Below are positions 1-11,114 of a DNA stretch of 64,000 nt, piece by piece (position 1 is the stretch's first letter; every line of letters starts with the position of its first letter). This DNA is from Kitagawia praeruptora. Taxonomy: Eukaryota; Streptophyta; Magnoliopsida; Apiales; Apiaceae. A program made the position numbers and the translations under genes. Where the stretch lies: the NCBI GenBank assembly GCA_037693485.1, contig CM075346.1:96454501-96518500 (forward strand), read 5' to 3'. Under the pieces are notes generated by a model. It was not told where the DNA came from. It did no database searches and saw only the letters and a list, made by a program, of their open reading frames with translations.

Positions 1-1415
1 AGCCGCTCAAATTGTGGATCTAACTCCATCTTTTCAAGTGTATCACTCAAATTTGGATAAGTGCTCTCATGACCTACAGAAAAATAGGGGCTAGAAGGAG
101 TTTTCATACCTAAACTCACATGGAGAGAGGGTTCCTCATATGGCAAGGGGCTTGAGGTTTTCTCCAAGGAGTGAGCTGCTATAGTCTCTGAACCCATACA
201 ATCATCTTCTTTCCTTCCAGAAACTACAGGCTCCAGTATACCACTTTCAGGTTCTTTACTAGACTCTGATGTCTTCAGTAATACTTCATTAGACACCATA
301 GTTAGTACATCACCGTCTTTAAGTGTTGTTTGCTGAGACTCACCCTCAAGGTGAATAGACTCCGACTGAACAATGTTTGTTTGATCTTCAAGAAAACCAG
401 TCAAAGTTATTCCTCCCATATCATAGGGTATCTCACTTACATTCTCAGTCATCACAGAAGTCCTTTCAGCATCAGCTATCACAGCTCTTGAGTCATCCAA
501 CCTCTGACTAGATGGTTCTTGTGTTGCAGTGACTGTGATCTGATCTGTCCTACTATTCACCACTGGTGCAATAGTACCTTCTGTTGACTGCTTCCCTCTA
601 TCTACTTCCTCCAGTTGTTCACCTTGAGCTGAGGCATCTTCAATAATGACATCTTTGTCAAATAAATATGCATGAAGTGATTGAAGTGCAACATGCTTCG
701 AGAGTCCAAGTTTCTTGACTAATTGTCTTCTGACAGATACATAGAAATACATCTTCATTAAGTCAAGTCTTTGATGTAGAAGTCCATATTCTTCAGGAAA
801 TGAAAGTCTAGGAATACTTTCACTTAGAAAATTTAGAACTAGCCTGGAAAGCTTCATTTTTAGAGAGATAAGTCCCATAGCCATTCTGTATGACAATGTA
901 GTTTCCCATGAAGAATCAATATCCAGATCTCTCTTGTCAGATACTGACATAGATGTAGCTTGATGTGTAGAAACCTGCATAATGTTAGTTGGACTAGACT
1001 CTGTGTGTGTAGGTGACAATTGAATCTTTCTCCTTGTTCTCCTGGTATAGTGAGCAAAAGATTTATCCTGAGAAGACTCAAGAGGTGTAGACACAGAAGT
1101 GATCTTGGGATGAGATCTTTGTTCAATAGACACAGTCTTTTGAGAGACAGTATCCAATAACTGTTTTCCCTTTTTAAGAACTACAGCCTTTTGGGAGACT
1201 GCAGCCTGGTTGTGACTAGGTTTTTCATCTCTTTGTGCTAACAGAGAAAGTTGAATTGCAGCCTTCAATTCTGCTCTCTCAGCAAGAGTTAAATCATCAT
1301 CATCTTCACTAGAATTACTACTACTTGACACAACAAATCTTCTCTTCCTTACAACTGATGTCTTTTGAGAAACACCAGAGGTTGGAATTTCTTTGAAACA
1401 ATAGGCTGTGGATCA
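1..1415 (-). pseudogene. Element A accessory protein, C-terminal part (frameshifted, runs off window)
   Basis: This minus-strand frame has no stop from about 1415 to the left edge (about 465 codons) and overlaps the end of the upstream 347-codon ORF in another frame, so one protein appears split by a single indel between 1349 and 1415. The protein is hydrophilic and Ser/Thr/Glu-rich. An acidic run (SSEDDDD) is followed by ERAELKAAIQLSL, which fits the ubiquitin-interacting motif spacing L-x-x-A-hydrophobic-x-x-S (about 1240-1310). A more hydrophobic stretch follows near 700-900. I know no function for this half. It lies downstream of pol in the same orientation, the usual place for an extra ORF in Sirevirus-type copia elements. 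The true C-terminus is outside the window. Confidence 0.6.
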
Positions 1416-2392
1416 AAATTTGGTTCTTGAATTGTTTCAGAGACTATAATGTTTTGGGCTACTTGGGTAGACACAGGTGGGTTCTCCTCCAAATGAGATT
1501 CCTGAGCCATTTCACCACAAAAGAAAGAAGAGTTGTAGAGAGTAGGAAGATGAGTTTTAAGAATTACCTGAAAATGATGTGGATAATAAATTGCAGGTAT
1601 TTCATCTAGATTCTTTTCATTGTCCTTCTTTATAATGTCAGAAAAAATTCTCTTTTGCTGTACATAAGAAGAAACACAATGTTCCCTACCAAATCTAGCT
1701 TCAACATCAGGAATAAAATGGTTAATAAACATTTGCATAAATCTATGATAATAAACCATTTTCCTGTTTTGATCTCTTAACCCAAGTTTAATACTTATCT
1801 GACTTAAGATAATGTGACCAATGTTAATTACTCTATCATAAAGCAAACTATAAGCAATATGTGATGTAACAGAAGTAATTTGCTGAAAAGAACTACATTT
1901 ACCAGTAAAACATTTAGCAATTTGATCAAAGAAAAAAGACCATTCCTTTCTAAGAAAAGACCTATTCAACTGGCTCATGTTGTCTAGAGGTCCACTATAA
2001 CCTAATTCAGACAACATAGTTCTCACATTATCATCAGATGGTACATTCTCATAAATCAAACTAACAGGTAAGTGAAGTACTGAATTAACAACAGATTCAG
2101 TAATATCAAATGAGTCTTGTCCTAAAAGTAGAACAATCTTACCTGATTGACTCTGAGTAGAATCAATTACCTCAGCATTCTCCCAAGCTTGTGAAACAGC
2201 TGCTTGATTAATCTGTGGAGATGCTGTCAATGCATAACTTAATGGTCCATTCGCCAGAAAGTCCATGATTGGATGAAAATCAGTTAATACTCCTTCCTTG
2301 TTGGTGATAGCTGCTACATGATTGTTCATCATAAAATCAAAGTCACCAAACTTGAAAGCTACTGACTTAGGTAATCTTCTTTGAGCTGCCAT
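1349..2392 (-). CDS. Element A accessory ORF, N-terminal 347 aa
   Basis: The ORF opens with MAAQRRLPKSVAFKFGDFDF. Its order of blocks resembles a family I recall from asterid copia elements but whose function is unknown: an N-terminal NHVA block, FHPIMDFL, a SYALTASP block, a W-containing AWENAEV, a hydrophobic mid-region with LGYSGPL, an aromatic EWSFFF segment, and a YDRVINIG...YYHRFMQMFINHF block. There is no signal peptide or clear membrane helix, so an envelope role is not supported. It starts about 1.5 kb beyond the pol stop, in the same orientation, and has a 672-bp leader shared with an opposite small gene at 3065, implying its own promoter. The ORF ends early through a frameshift; the natural protein probably exceeded 800 aa. 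Confidence 0.65.
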   Translation of the reverse strand: MAAQRRLPKSVAFKFGDFDFMMNNHVAAITNKEGVLTDFHPIMDFLANGPLSYALTASPQINQAAVSQAWENAEVIDSTQSQSGKIVLLLGQDSFDITESVVNSVLHLPVSLIYENVPSDDNVRTMLSELGYSGPLDNMSQLNRSFLRKEWSFFFDQIAKCFTGKCSSFQQITSVTSHIAYSLLYDRVINIGHIILSQISIKLGLRDQNRKMVYYHRFMQMFINHFIPDVEARFGREHCVSSYVQQKRIFSDIIKKDNEKNLDEIPAIYYPHHFQVILKTHLPTLYNSSFFCGEMAQESHLEENPPVSTQVAQNIIVSETIQEPNFDPQPIVSKKFQPLVFLKRHQL

Positions 2393-3064
2393 TTTTGATC
2401 TGAAAAGAACTTGAAAAATTCTTGAAATGGATTAGTGATTTTGAAAACTCAAGAGTGTTTTTTGCTTTAGAGAATGTAAAATTAGAGAAAGCAATTACAC
2501 GATTAGAGTTTCAAAACAAATATATTTCACAAATCTTTCAGACCACTATCCCACGTTGACACGTAGATTGACAGGTGTTAGTCCCTGAAAAATGCGGTTA
2601 TCCATGATTTTTGGAAAATAAAATCCAAAATTGATTTTTATGAAATAAATTAGGGTATTATCAAGATAAAACTCAATACTGATCAGCTTCCTTTTCCTGT
2701 TGTGATATCCCATCAAAATAATCATACAATGCAATATGATTTAAAAATAATAAATCTCAAATCCTGATGGTCACACTTGAAATCCTAATCAATATCATCC
2801 TGATTCCAGAGACTTAATATGGAGTTTCCACGTGGCATTTTTCTTTTATCTGAAAAAGAAATAAACAATTTATCTGAACAAAAATCAATTGATTAGATAT
2901 ATTCAAAATTTCTTGAAAACAAGAAACACAGTCACACGCAATAATTAGCATCTGACTTCATTAAAAATTCCAAGTGACTGTTCAGCTTCTCATTTCTTTC
3001 TATAAAAGAAACAGACGTCTTATGCCATTCTCCATAAACCTTTCAATTTCTTTTCTTCTCACCA
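2393..3064. promoter_or_regulatory. Divergent intergenic region inside element A
   Basis: It separates the minus-strand accessory ORF (ATG at 2392) from the plus-strand small ORF (ATG at 3065). TATAAAAG at 3001-3008 lies 64 bp upstream of the plus-strand ATG, followed by a pyrimidine-rich leader. Two exact ATCCTGAT octamers (2761, 2797) and close variants lie in the middle. Toward the accessory ORF the sequence is AT-rich with no obvious TATA box. Promoter function is inferred from layout only. Confidence 0.45.
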
Positions 3065-3459
3065 ATGATTCTCAAACCAAAGTTCCATTCAAACCCATTC
3101 TTTAGATTCTTCACAGTCGATGAACATCCTGTTCTTGATTATCTCTTTGAAAAAATGACTCTTCTCATCGAACTAATCATGGATGGATTAGTTTCAGATA
3201 ATATCCAGAGGTTTCTCCTAGAACATCCATCTGTTGGATACAATCTTCCCCTAACCTCCTCAAAACTTGAGGATGAAGAATTTGGCCGAGAGTCTGAGGT
3301 TGATCTTGATGGAGATGCTATTCATTTAAGTTAGCTACTCTCATTCAAGTCGCCCAGACAAGGAATCCAAGAATAGACGAGGCTATTCAATCCCCTGATG
3401 GATTTCTTGAGATGCTCCTTGTCCTGTACCTCAGAATTCATATCAATAGACAAGTATAG
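3065..3459 (+). pseudogene. Small plus-strand ORF in element A, antisense to pol, frameshifted
   Basis: A TATA box at 3001 and a CT-rich leader precede ATG 3065. The first frame gives 89 codons (stop after 3331). A second frame continues coding-like sequence (LATLIQVAQTRNPRIDEAI) to a TAG at 3457-3459, so a single frameshift near 3310-3326 probably broke a protein of about 130 aa. The N-terminal half is rich in Phe, Leu and acidic residues (EHPVLDYLFEKM). A downstream TTAATGAAAATAC could serve as a polyadenylation region. No family is recognised. It runs opposite to the pol of its own element and divergently from the accessory ORF. An alternative is a captured host exon or a chance ORF. Confidence 0.4.
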
Positions 3460-3540
3460 AATTATCAGTAGAAGTTAGACAAAAAGATGTTGTATTTCAT
3501 TTCCATATATGTAATGCTTTCAATTAATGAAAATACAATC

Positions 3541-3891
3541 TCTTATTAACTACTTGTCTTTTGATTATTGAATGATGTATAAATTATCAGTATGCAAATA
3601 TTAAAACATGCTGGCATAGACTTAACAAATCACAGAATTAGATTACTACATAAAGTAAACGTCAGGATCTGAAACAATTTTCACAATCCTGATACTGACA
3701 CAATACTGATTATGTCAGCATCCTGATACAAATCTAATCCTGATGATTATTAACAAGTCTATCATACTGAAATTTATCAAGGCAAAGTGTTATAGCTAAA
3801 GAATTTAACAATCAAATATAGATCCTGACAAGAATATCAAGTCTATAAGCTAAAAACAACATACCTTGCTACTATTATAGATGTTAAAGAT
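3541..3891. repeat. Post-pol spacer of element A with ATCCTGAT repeats
   Basis: This non-coding spacer follows the pol stop. It has three exact ATCCTGAT copies (3686, 3720, 3737) and near matches (CATACTGA, GATCCTGAC). The same octamer, inverted relative to pol, occurs three times in the LTR of the same element (10041, 10096, 10216). Confidence 0.5.
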
Positions 3892-6800
3892 CTAAAAATT
3901 TAACATTCCTAACTCACTTACTAATCTACTGAATGTAGTCTCATCAAGTGGTTTAGTTAGAATATCTGCAAGCTGTTTGTCAGTAGGAACAAAATGAAGT
4001 TCCACAGTACCATTCTCAATATGTTCTCTAATAAAATGATACCTGACATCAATGTGCTTAGTCCTTGAATGTTGAACTGGATTTTCTGCAATTTTAATAG
4101 CACTAGTATTATCACAAAACATAGGAATATTACTAAGTATCATACCATAATCCATCAACTGATTTCTTATCCAAAGGAGCTGTGCACAACAACTGCCTGC
4201 TGCTATGTACTCAGCTTCTGCAGTTGAGGTTGAGACAGATTGTTGCTTCTTGCTTGCCCAAGAAATCAATCTGTTTCCCAAAAATTGACATGTACCTGTA
4301 GTGCTTTTCCTGTCTATTTTACACCCTGCATAATCAGAGTCTGAATAGCCAATTAGAAAGAAATCAGATTCTCTAGGGTACCACAAACCAAGATTTGGAG
4401 TTCCTTTGAGATATCTAAAAATTCTCTTCACAGCAATTAAATGAGATTCCTTAGGATCACTTTGGAATCTAGCACATAAACAGGTAGAAAACATTATATC
4501 TGGCCTACTTGCAGTTAGATATAACAATGAGCCTATCATGCCTCTATAACTAGTATTATCCACACTCTTTCCCTTAGGATCTCAGTCTAGTTTAGTGGCT
4601 GTTGCCATGGGTGTTTTTGCAACTGCACAGTCTTGAAAGTCAAACCTTCTTAAAAGATCTTTGATATACTTTGACTGATTAATGAAAATACCAGTCTCAG
4701 TCTGTTTGACCTGCAAGCCTAAGAAATAATTTAATTCACCTATCATGCTCATCTGATACTTAGACTGCATAAGCTTGCTAAACTTAGCACACAACTTTTC
4801 ATTAGTAGAACCAAAAATAATATCATCAACATAAACTTGAACTAAAAGCAATTCACCTTTTATCTTTCTAAAGAATAGAGTTTTGTCAATTGTACCTCTT
4901 GTGAAGCCATTTTCAAGAAGAAATTTAGACAAAGTCTCATACCATGCTCTTGGTGCCTGCTTTAGTCCATAGAGTGCCTTGTCAAGTTTGTAGACATGAT
5001 TTGGAAACTTTGGATCAACAAATCCAGGTGGCTGTTCCACATACACTTCCTCATCAAGTTTGCCATTTAGAAAAGCACTCTTTACATCCATCTGATATAC
5101 CTTGAATTTTGAATGAGCTGCAAATGCAAGAAACATTCTGATTGCTTCCAATCTTGCTACAGGTGCAAAGGTCTCATCATAATCAATACCTTCTTCCTGA
5201 GAATAACCCTTGGCCACCAGTCTTGCTTTATTTCTTACAATCATACCAGATTCATCTAGCTTGTTTCTGAAAACCCATCTTGCACCAACAATAGATCTAT
5301 CTTTAGGTCTTGGTACCAGTTTCCAGACTTTGTTTCTCTCAAACTCATTTAACTCCTCCTGCATTGCAATTACCCAATCAGGATCCTGTAAGGCTTCTTC
5401 AACCTTCTTAGGTTCATTCTTTGAGAGAAAGCAACTATACAAGCATTCATTTTGAATTGATCTTCTAGTTCGAACACCACTATTTGGATCACCAATAATC
5501 AAATCTTCAGTATGATCCTTGGTCCATTTTCTAACAGGTGGTAGATTAACTCTACTAGTCTCTCCCCCTAAGTTAGTGGTATCTCTTGTAGAAGAATTCT
5601 CTCTGCCTTCAATAACTCTCCTTTGATCAGTAGAATCAGTAGATTCCATATTGCTGCTAGTTACTGATCTTCCTTCAGTAGACTCTGAAAGATCAGTTCC
5701 TGATGGAGTAGACTCTGAAAGATCATTTCCTAATGGAGTAGACTCTGAATAGCTAGTCTGCTCCTGATGATCACTGTGTTCTCTTTGATTTATTTGCTCC
5801 CCCTCAACAGTAGCATTCCTTTGAGAAGCAATAGAAATTCCTTCTGGAGAATCTTCATCATCACTGGAGAGTATCTCAGAATTCTTCAGATTTTCAAATT
5901 CCAATTTGTCATGGCTTTCATCAGTTTGCAAAATTCCAAATTTCTTATCATCAAATGCAACATGAATTGATTCCATAACAATGTGAGTTCTGAGATTATA
6001 AACTTTGAAGGCCTTAGATGCTGAATATCCTAGAAAAATTGCTTCATCCGATTTGGCTTCAAATTTTCCAAGTTGTTCTGGATGAATTTTTAGGACATAG
6101 CATTTGCATCCAAAGATGTGAAAGTATTTCACACTTGGTTTCTTTCCTTTGATCATCTCATAGGGAGTTTTTCCATGACTATTTACCAAGGTACAGTTTT
6201 GAGTGAAACATGCAGTGTTAATAGCTTCTGCCCAAAAGTAGGTTGGAAGTTTTGCATCTGCAAGCATGGTTCTTGCTGCCTCTATGAGAGTCCTGTTCTT
6301 TCTTTCCACTACACCATTCTGCTGAGGTGTACCAGGTGCAGAAAACTGTTGAGTGATTCCATTGTTTGCACAAAACCCCTCCATTGTAGAATTCTTGAAT
6401 TCTGTACCATTGTCACTCCTAAGTACTTTAACTTTGTACTCAGAGTTATTCTGAATATTCTTTACAAGTTCAATGATTTGCTGAGGAGCTTCATCCTTCT
6501 TGTGTAGAAAGAACACCCATGTGAACCTTGTGAAATCATCAACTATCACTAGAGCATATCTTTTCTTGCTGATAGACATAATGTTTACTGGACCAAACAG
6601 ATCAAGATGTAGCATGTGAAATGGTTCAGTAATCGAATTTTCAGTCTTGCTCTTGAAAGTGGTTCTTCTTTGCTTTCCAAGCTGACATGCATCACAAAGT
6701 CCATCTTGCACATAATTTTCCTGAGGTAGGCCTCTCACCAGATTGTGCTTAACAAGTTGATTAAGCTTCTTGAAATTAAGATGTGAGAGCTTCTTGTGCC

Positions 6801-7224
6801 AATTCCAGCTTTCATCACTTGTTGCTTTGCTGTAGAGACATCTAACAATTCCTTTAGATGTATCACTTAAGCTGGCTTCATATATGTTACCATGTCTTTG
6901 ACCAGTTAGAACAATGTCTCCATTCTGCATATTCAAGATTTTGCATCCTTCTTTGTCAAAGATTGATTTGTAACCTTTATCACCCAGTTGACTTATGCTT
7001 AAAAGAGTATGTTTCAAGCCTTCAACCAGTGCTACATTTTATATGATGACATTCCCCAAAACAATTGAGCCATATCCCAGAGTTTCTCCTTTGTTGCCAT
7101 CACTAAAAGATATTACTAGGCCAGCTTTCCTTTCAAATTTTGTAAGCAGGGACTTCTTTCCAGTCATATGTCCAGAGCATCCACTGTCCAAGATAATTGA
7201 ATGCTTCTTTCCTGTGCCCTGCAA
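3892..7224 (-). pseudogene. pol: Element A pol (protease, integrase, RT, RNase H), Sirevirus-like
   Basis: In order on the minus strand: aspartic protease (LDSGCSGHMTG near 7170); a pre-integrase HHCC zinc finger (WHKKLSHL...CDACQLGK); an integrase core with LHLDLFGP, RSDNGTEF and QQNGVVERKN giving D, D and E; reverse transcriptase (QMDVKSAFLNG, YVDD near 4830); and RNase H (SDSDYAGC, STAEAEYIAAG, FCDNTSAI), ending DETTFSRLVSELGM. The RNase H block SKKQQSVSTSTAEAEYIAAG is typical of Sireviruses. Two nonsense codons break it: a TAA near 7036 where the related copy C has Glu, and a TGA at about 4579-4581 just before RNase H. Catalytic residues are otherwise kept, so decay is recent. Pol starts right after TTTTTGTTTGCAG, out of frame with gag. 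Confidence 0.93.
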
Positions 7225-7235
7225 ACAAAAAGTAA

Positions 7236-9527
7236 CTAGTTAGAATTTTTTAGGACCCAACTTTGATTGGATCCTTTCTTACTAGATTTAGAAACAACAG
7301 GCTTTGAGAATTTTGTCTTTACTTTACCTGTTGTAGAGTCAACTTTTGACTCTAATTTCACAAACTGTTTGTGACTATGAGTTTCAGATTTCAAGGAATA
7401 ATAGTCATAATACAGTTCATGATATTCTCTACACATGTAAATGGAATGAAGTAAACTACCACAATGATAACAAGCTTTTTGTGGTTGGTATTGAATTTTC
7501 TGAGTCTTGGGGAATCTGGACTCAGTTTTCCAAGAAGGTTTTTGATTGCAGTCTAGGGCCAAATGATTATGATTTCCACACTTATAGCATTTTTTCCTAG
7601 GTGCATCAGGTACATTCTTGTAATTATTCTCTTTATTAATACCTTCTTTTCCATTCCTATTTCTCTTGATCTTGCTAGACTCTGAAAGACCATCTAATCT
7701 CTGTTTCAACTGAGACTTAGACAGAAACCCTATGTTTACATTCTTAGGTTTCTCTAACACTTTCTCATCTGAATTACTATTGTTAATCCTTTTGTGTACA
7801 ACAGGGATACCTTTTGAATCAACAAATTTAACATGATTAGGTTCAGAAACAATTTTCTTACCTTCAGATTTAGATGTGATAGCTTCTACTTTACTATCAT
7901 CATTGACAATAGCTAATTTTTCTTCTTGTCTAGCCTTATCAAAACCTAAACCATTAACCTTACCACGAATTCCATTTTCGATGATTTCTTGTGTCTTTTT
8001 ACCAGAAATGTTAATGGTCTTAATCACATCTCTCTCTTCCTCTAGTTCTTTTCTGACATAGTCATAAGCCTCAAGAATAACACTATAATCATGCTTAGCT
8101 TTATCAGAACTTAACTTGTATTCTTCCATTTGAATTAACTCAGATTCAAGAAAATTATTTCTATCAACTAATTTATCATTCTTAACCTTAAGTTCATCTT
8201 TTTCACAAGTAAGAATTCTAAAATTAGTCATAAGATTCTTAAACTCAGCATGGATAGATCTAATTTCATCAGAATTTAAGCTATCAAATGAATCAAGAGA
8301 GTGAAGTGATACCTTAACAGAGGATGGAGAAGTTTTCTTTGGAGATCCAGGTTTGTCTGAACCATTTGCCATCAATGCAATGTTGTCATAATCCAATTCA
8401 TCTTCAGAATCACTGGAATCAGCCCAATCCTTCTGTGTGACCATAAGTGCATTATCCTTTCCTGAATTCCTACGTTTCTTACACTCACTAGCAAAGTGTC
8501 CAAGCTCGCTGCAATTAAAACACTTGATCTTGGCTTTATCAAGCTTGACAATTGTACTTTTGCCTTTGTCACTCTTCTTCTCCTCCTTCTTTTGAAAAGG
8601 TCCTTTGCTAAATCTTCTCTTGTTGAATCTTCATTTCTTGAAGGCTTTAGCAAACATAGCAAAGAGTTCCTGCATCTCAGATTCAGAATCATTGTTGTCA
8701 GAGTTCATATCAGTAGTTTCTGACTCAGAACTTTCTTTGCTTTTCTTCTTCCTTGAATTCTTTACAGCAATCTCTTCATGCTGTTCTTCAGGAAGCTTCT
8801 TTACTTCAGATTGAGCAGTAAGTGCAATAGTCTTTATCTTTCCTTCACTCCTGCTCTTCTTCTGCTGCTTGTCAAGTTCATAAGCTCTCAATTTTCCATA
8901 TACTGCCTCTAATGAAATCTCATCCAGATCATTAGCTTCCTCAATCGCAGATATCTTCTCATTGTAGAAATCAGGCAAAGCTTTCATGAACTTTGTATTC
9001 ATATCCTCCAAGTCATAATATTTACCATGCATGGCCATCTCATTGATGAGTTTTGTAAACCTATCAAAGGTATCAGTAAGTGACTCACCAGACTTGGATT
9101 CAAAGTACTCATACTGTTGTATAAGTAATGTCCTCATATTCTTCCTGATAGGCTTAGTTCCTTCACAGTGAACCTTAAGATTGTCCCAAATATCCTTAGC
9201 AGTTTTACAAGAGAGAACATAGTTAGTGAGAACAGAATCAAGACTGTTGAATAATATGTTTCTCACTTTAGCATCTTTAAGAACATTCTCCTTGTCCTTA
9301 TCTGACCATTCAGATTTTGGCTTCTCTGCTGTATGTTCTGGAACAACCACACCATCAACAGTTGCTTGTCCAACGACCTTTGTTGGAACAAAAGGTCCAT
9401 CTCTGATTCTGTCAAGATAATTAGGATCTGTTGCTTCCAGATGATGCAACATCTTTACTTCCCATAGAGTATATTCGTTTCTCTTGAGCATAGGAATCTT
9501 AGTATTCCCATCCTTGTAACCAGACAT
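7236..9527 (-). pseudogene. gag: Element A gag with three CCHC knuckles, one nonsense codon
   Basis: ATG at 9527 follows the PBS by 36 bp. Residues 1-210 are the copia capsid-type region (LWEVKMLHHLEATDP, YVLSCKTAKDIWDNL, ESLTDTFDRFTKLINEM). A TGA at 8631-8633 interrupts the frame after AMFAKAFKK, and the same frame then resumes. Zinc knuckles follow: CFNCSELGHFASEC (about 8478-8520), then a Glu/Lys-rich coiled-coil-like stretch (8020-8290), then CYKCGNHNHLALDC and CYHCGSLLHSIYMC near 7430-7590. The long coil and multiple knuckles make it larger than a typical copia gag (about 763 codons). It ends at TAG 7236, and protease starts in another frame, so pol expression would need frameshifting, splicing or a repaired indel. 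Confidence 0.88.
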
Positions 9528-9562
9528 GATTGCAGATCTTTATGATTATTCGAAATCAACCT

Positions 9563-9574
9563 GCTCTGATACCA
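9563..9574 (-). other. Primer binding site of element A
   Basis: The minus strand reads TGGTATCAGAGC, complementary to the 3' end of plant initiator tRNA-Met, two bases inside the LTR boundary. Confidence 0.93.
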
Positions 9575-9576
9575 AT

Positions 9577-10286
9577 TGTTAACTCGAATAACTTGTAGAA
9601 GGGGGGGTTGAATACAAGTTATATAATCGTGTCTAATTTTTGCTTGATTATATGAACAAGAATAAACGAATGAATCAAACTCTGTTTGTATTAATAAGAT
9701 CAAATACAAACTCTACCAAAGGTGTACAATACTTTTAGCAGCTGCTGACAATACAAATCTCTCTCTCTGTTTGTACTCTCGTATATTCACGATTACAAAA
9801 CCTCATGAACTCTTTTTACAATGATATAGAGAGAGTATTTATAATGCTACCTATCAACTAATTATAGAAAGATATAATCTATACATGACAATGTTCTGCC
9901 TTCTAGTCGATAGTTTCCTTCAATAGAAAACTCCTTCCTTCATAATATCTTCTTGCTTGTTCTTCAAACAATGATCCTGTTTTATAGCACTTGCCAGTTT
10001 CTGTAGCATCCACAATGACATCATCAGTAACACGACTGATATCAGGATTTCATCTTGTATCATCAGTATCTGATCATCATCAGTATTAGACCGTCATCAG
10101 GATTTGTTCTTTGTTCCTGACATTTAGTCTCCGATACACTGTTCATTCCTGACTAAACTGTACAGATAACTGTTTTACACATAAATCCTATATATAGTGC
10201 TAAATCCTTTATAAGATCAGGATTACAAGAAGTATAATGTGTAAATTCTATTCTTAACATCACAACTTTATGAATTATTCCTAACA
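9577..10286 (-). mobile_element. 5' LTR of Sirevirus-like element A (710 bp)
   Basis: On the element strand the LTR runs TGTTAGGAAT...GAGTTAACA with the PBS just inside. TATAAATACTC at 9833-9843 (minus) is the likely promoter. A 7-base G/C run lies close to the inner end, as in the LTR of element D. Three ATCCTGAT octamers lie in U3. The outer flank is GTGAG (candidate TSD). The partner LTR is beyond the left edge. Confidence 0.88.
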
Positions 10287-10310
10287 GTGAGTTTGGAAAG
10301 AGGGGGAGAT
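10287..10310 (+). other. Internal remnant and polypurine tract of element A0
   Basis: AAAGAGGGGGAGAT directly precedes an LTR start, a classic copia polypurine tract. Only 24 bp of A0 internal sequence lie between it and element A. Confidence 0.75.
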
Positions 10311-10981
10311 TGTTAGGCAGCAGACATTTGTTTCTTCACCAAACTCACCAACCTCACCAAATACTCCCACCAACCCCATTCTCCCACCAACCCCATTCCT
10401 TACTCCTATAAATACTCACCTCCTTCATTAGTAACATTACACCATAATTCTCTCTTCTCTCTATAGCTGCTAGATAGTCCGTCTAGTAGGGGAGCCGATT
10501 TAGCCCGCTTTCAGGAAGTGTCGGTATAGAAGGTCCTCGTGCCTAAACTATTCCTTAGGGTACTTGTGTTTGACTGCAGCCATCGAAGGTGGTCCCGCTG
10601 CAGGGGTCTTTCTATCAGGTTGTGTGGCACTGTCCGGATTGGGAGAGGGAGGGAAGGAAAGGTTATCGGGAAATAGTGATAGGGGGAGGTTTTGAGATAA
10701 ACACTTCAGTGAGTTGGGGATATACATAATAGGTATTGTAGGGCTGAATTTTTGTATGAAATTCAAGGGGCTGGATACCCGGATATTGTAATCTCTTTTA
10801 TCTAGTGTGAAGTTGTTGCTCTTGTGGATGTAGGCTGGGCCGAACCACGTTAAATCTCTTGTCTCTTTTACTGTATTGTTGGTTTGTTGCTTCATTACTA
10901 TCACGTATATTTGTGGGATCTAAGCGCACATATTTACCAAATCGCTTCCACATTCGCAGGGAATCGGGCAGATTCCTAACA
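10311..10981 (+). mobile_element. 3' LTR of older copia element A0 (671 bp)
   Basis: It begins TGTTAGGCAG just after the polypurine tract and ends ATTCCTAACA, an inverted TGTTAGG/CCTAACA pair. TATAAATA at 10407-10414 is followed by a short leader. The rest of A0 must lie on the other side of element A, outside the window. Confidence 0.82.
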
Positions 10982-11114
10982 CTAATGATATGTCATCTTT
11001 GATCTGAAATCCGATCCAATGCATTCATGCCTAAAAGAAGACAAGAAAATACACCTTATCTACTACTCTGTAATATGGCCCTGTTTGGCATCTCACATTG
11101 GACCTGTTTGGGGT

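Noticed and set aside
860..1126. 88-codon minus-strand ORF
   Set aside because: It is a shadow of the accessory-protein frame of element A, which is open across the whole stretch.
1349..2392. Envelope-like protein call for the accessory ORF
   Set aside because: There is no signal peptide, membrane helix or cleavage site, so an envelope function is not supported despite the position after pol.
7198..7245. Short intron between gag and pol of element A
   Set aside because: A GT...AG pair exists around the gag stop but would be only 38 nt, below the usual minimum for plant introns, and would not restore frame.
10548..10904. 118-codon minus-strand ORF
   Set aside because: It lies wholly inside the LTR of A0, antisense to its promoter. 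Composition and position indicate chance.
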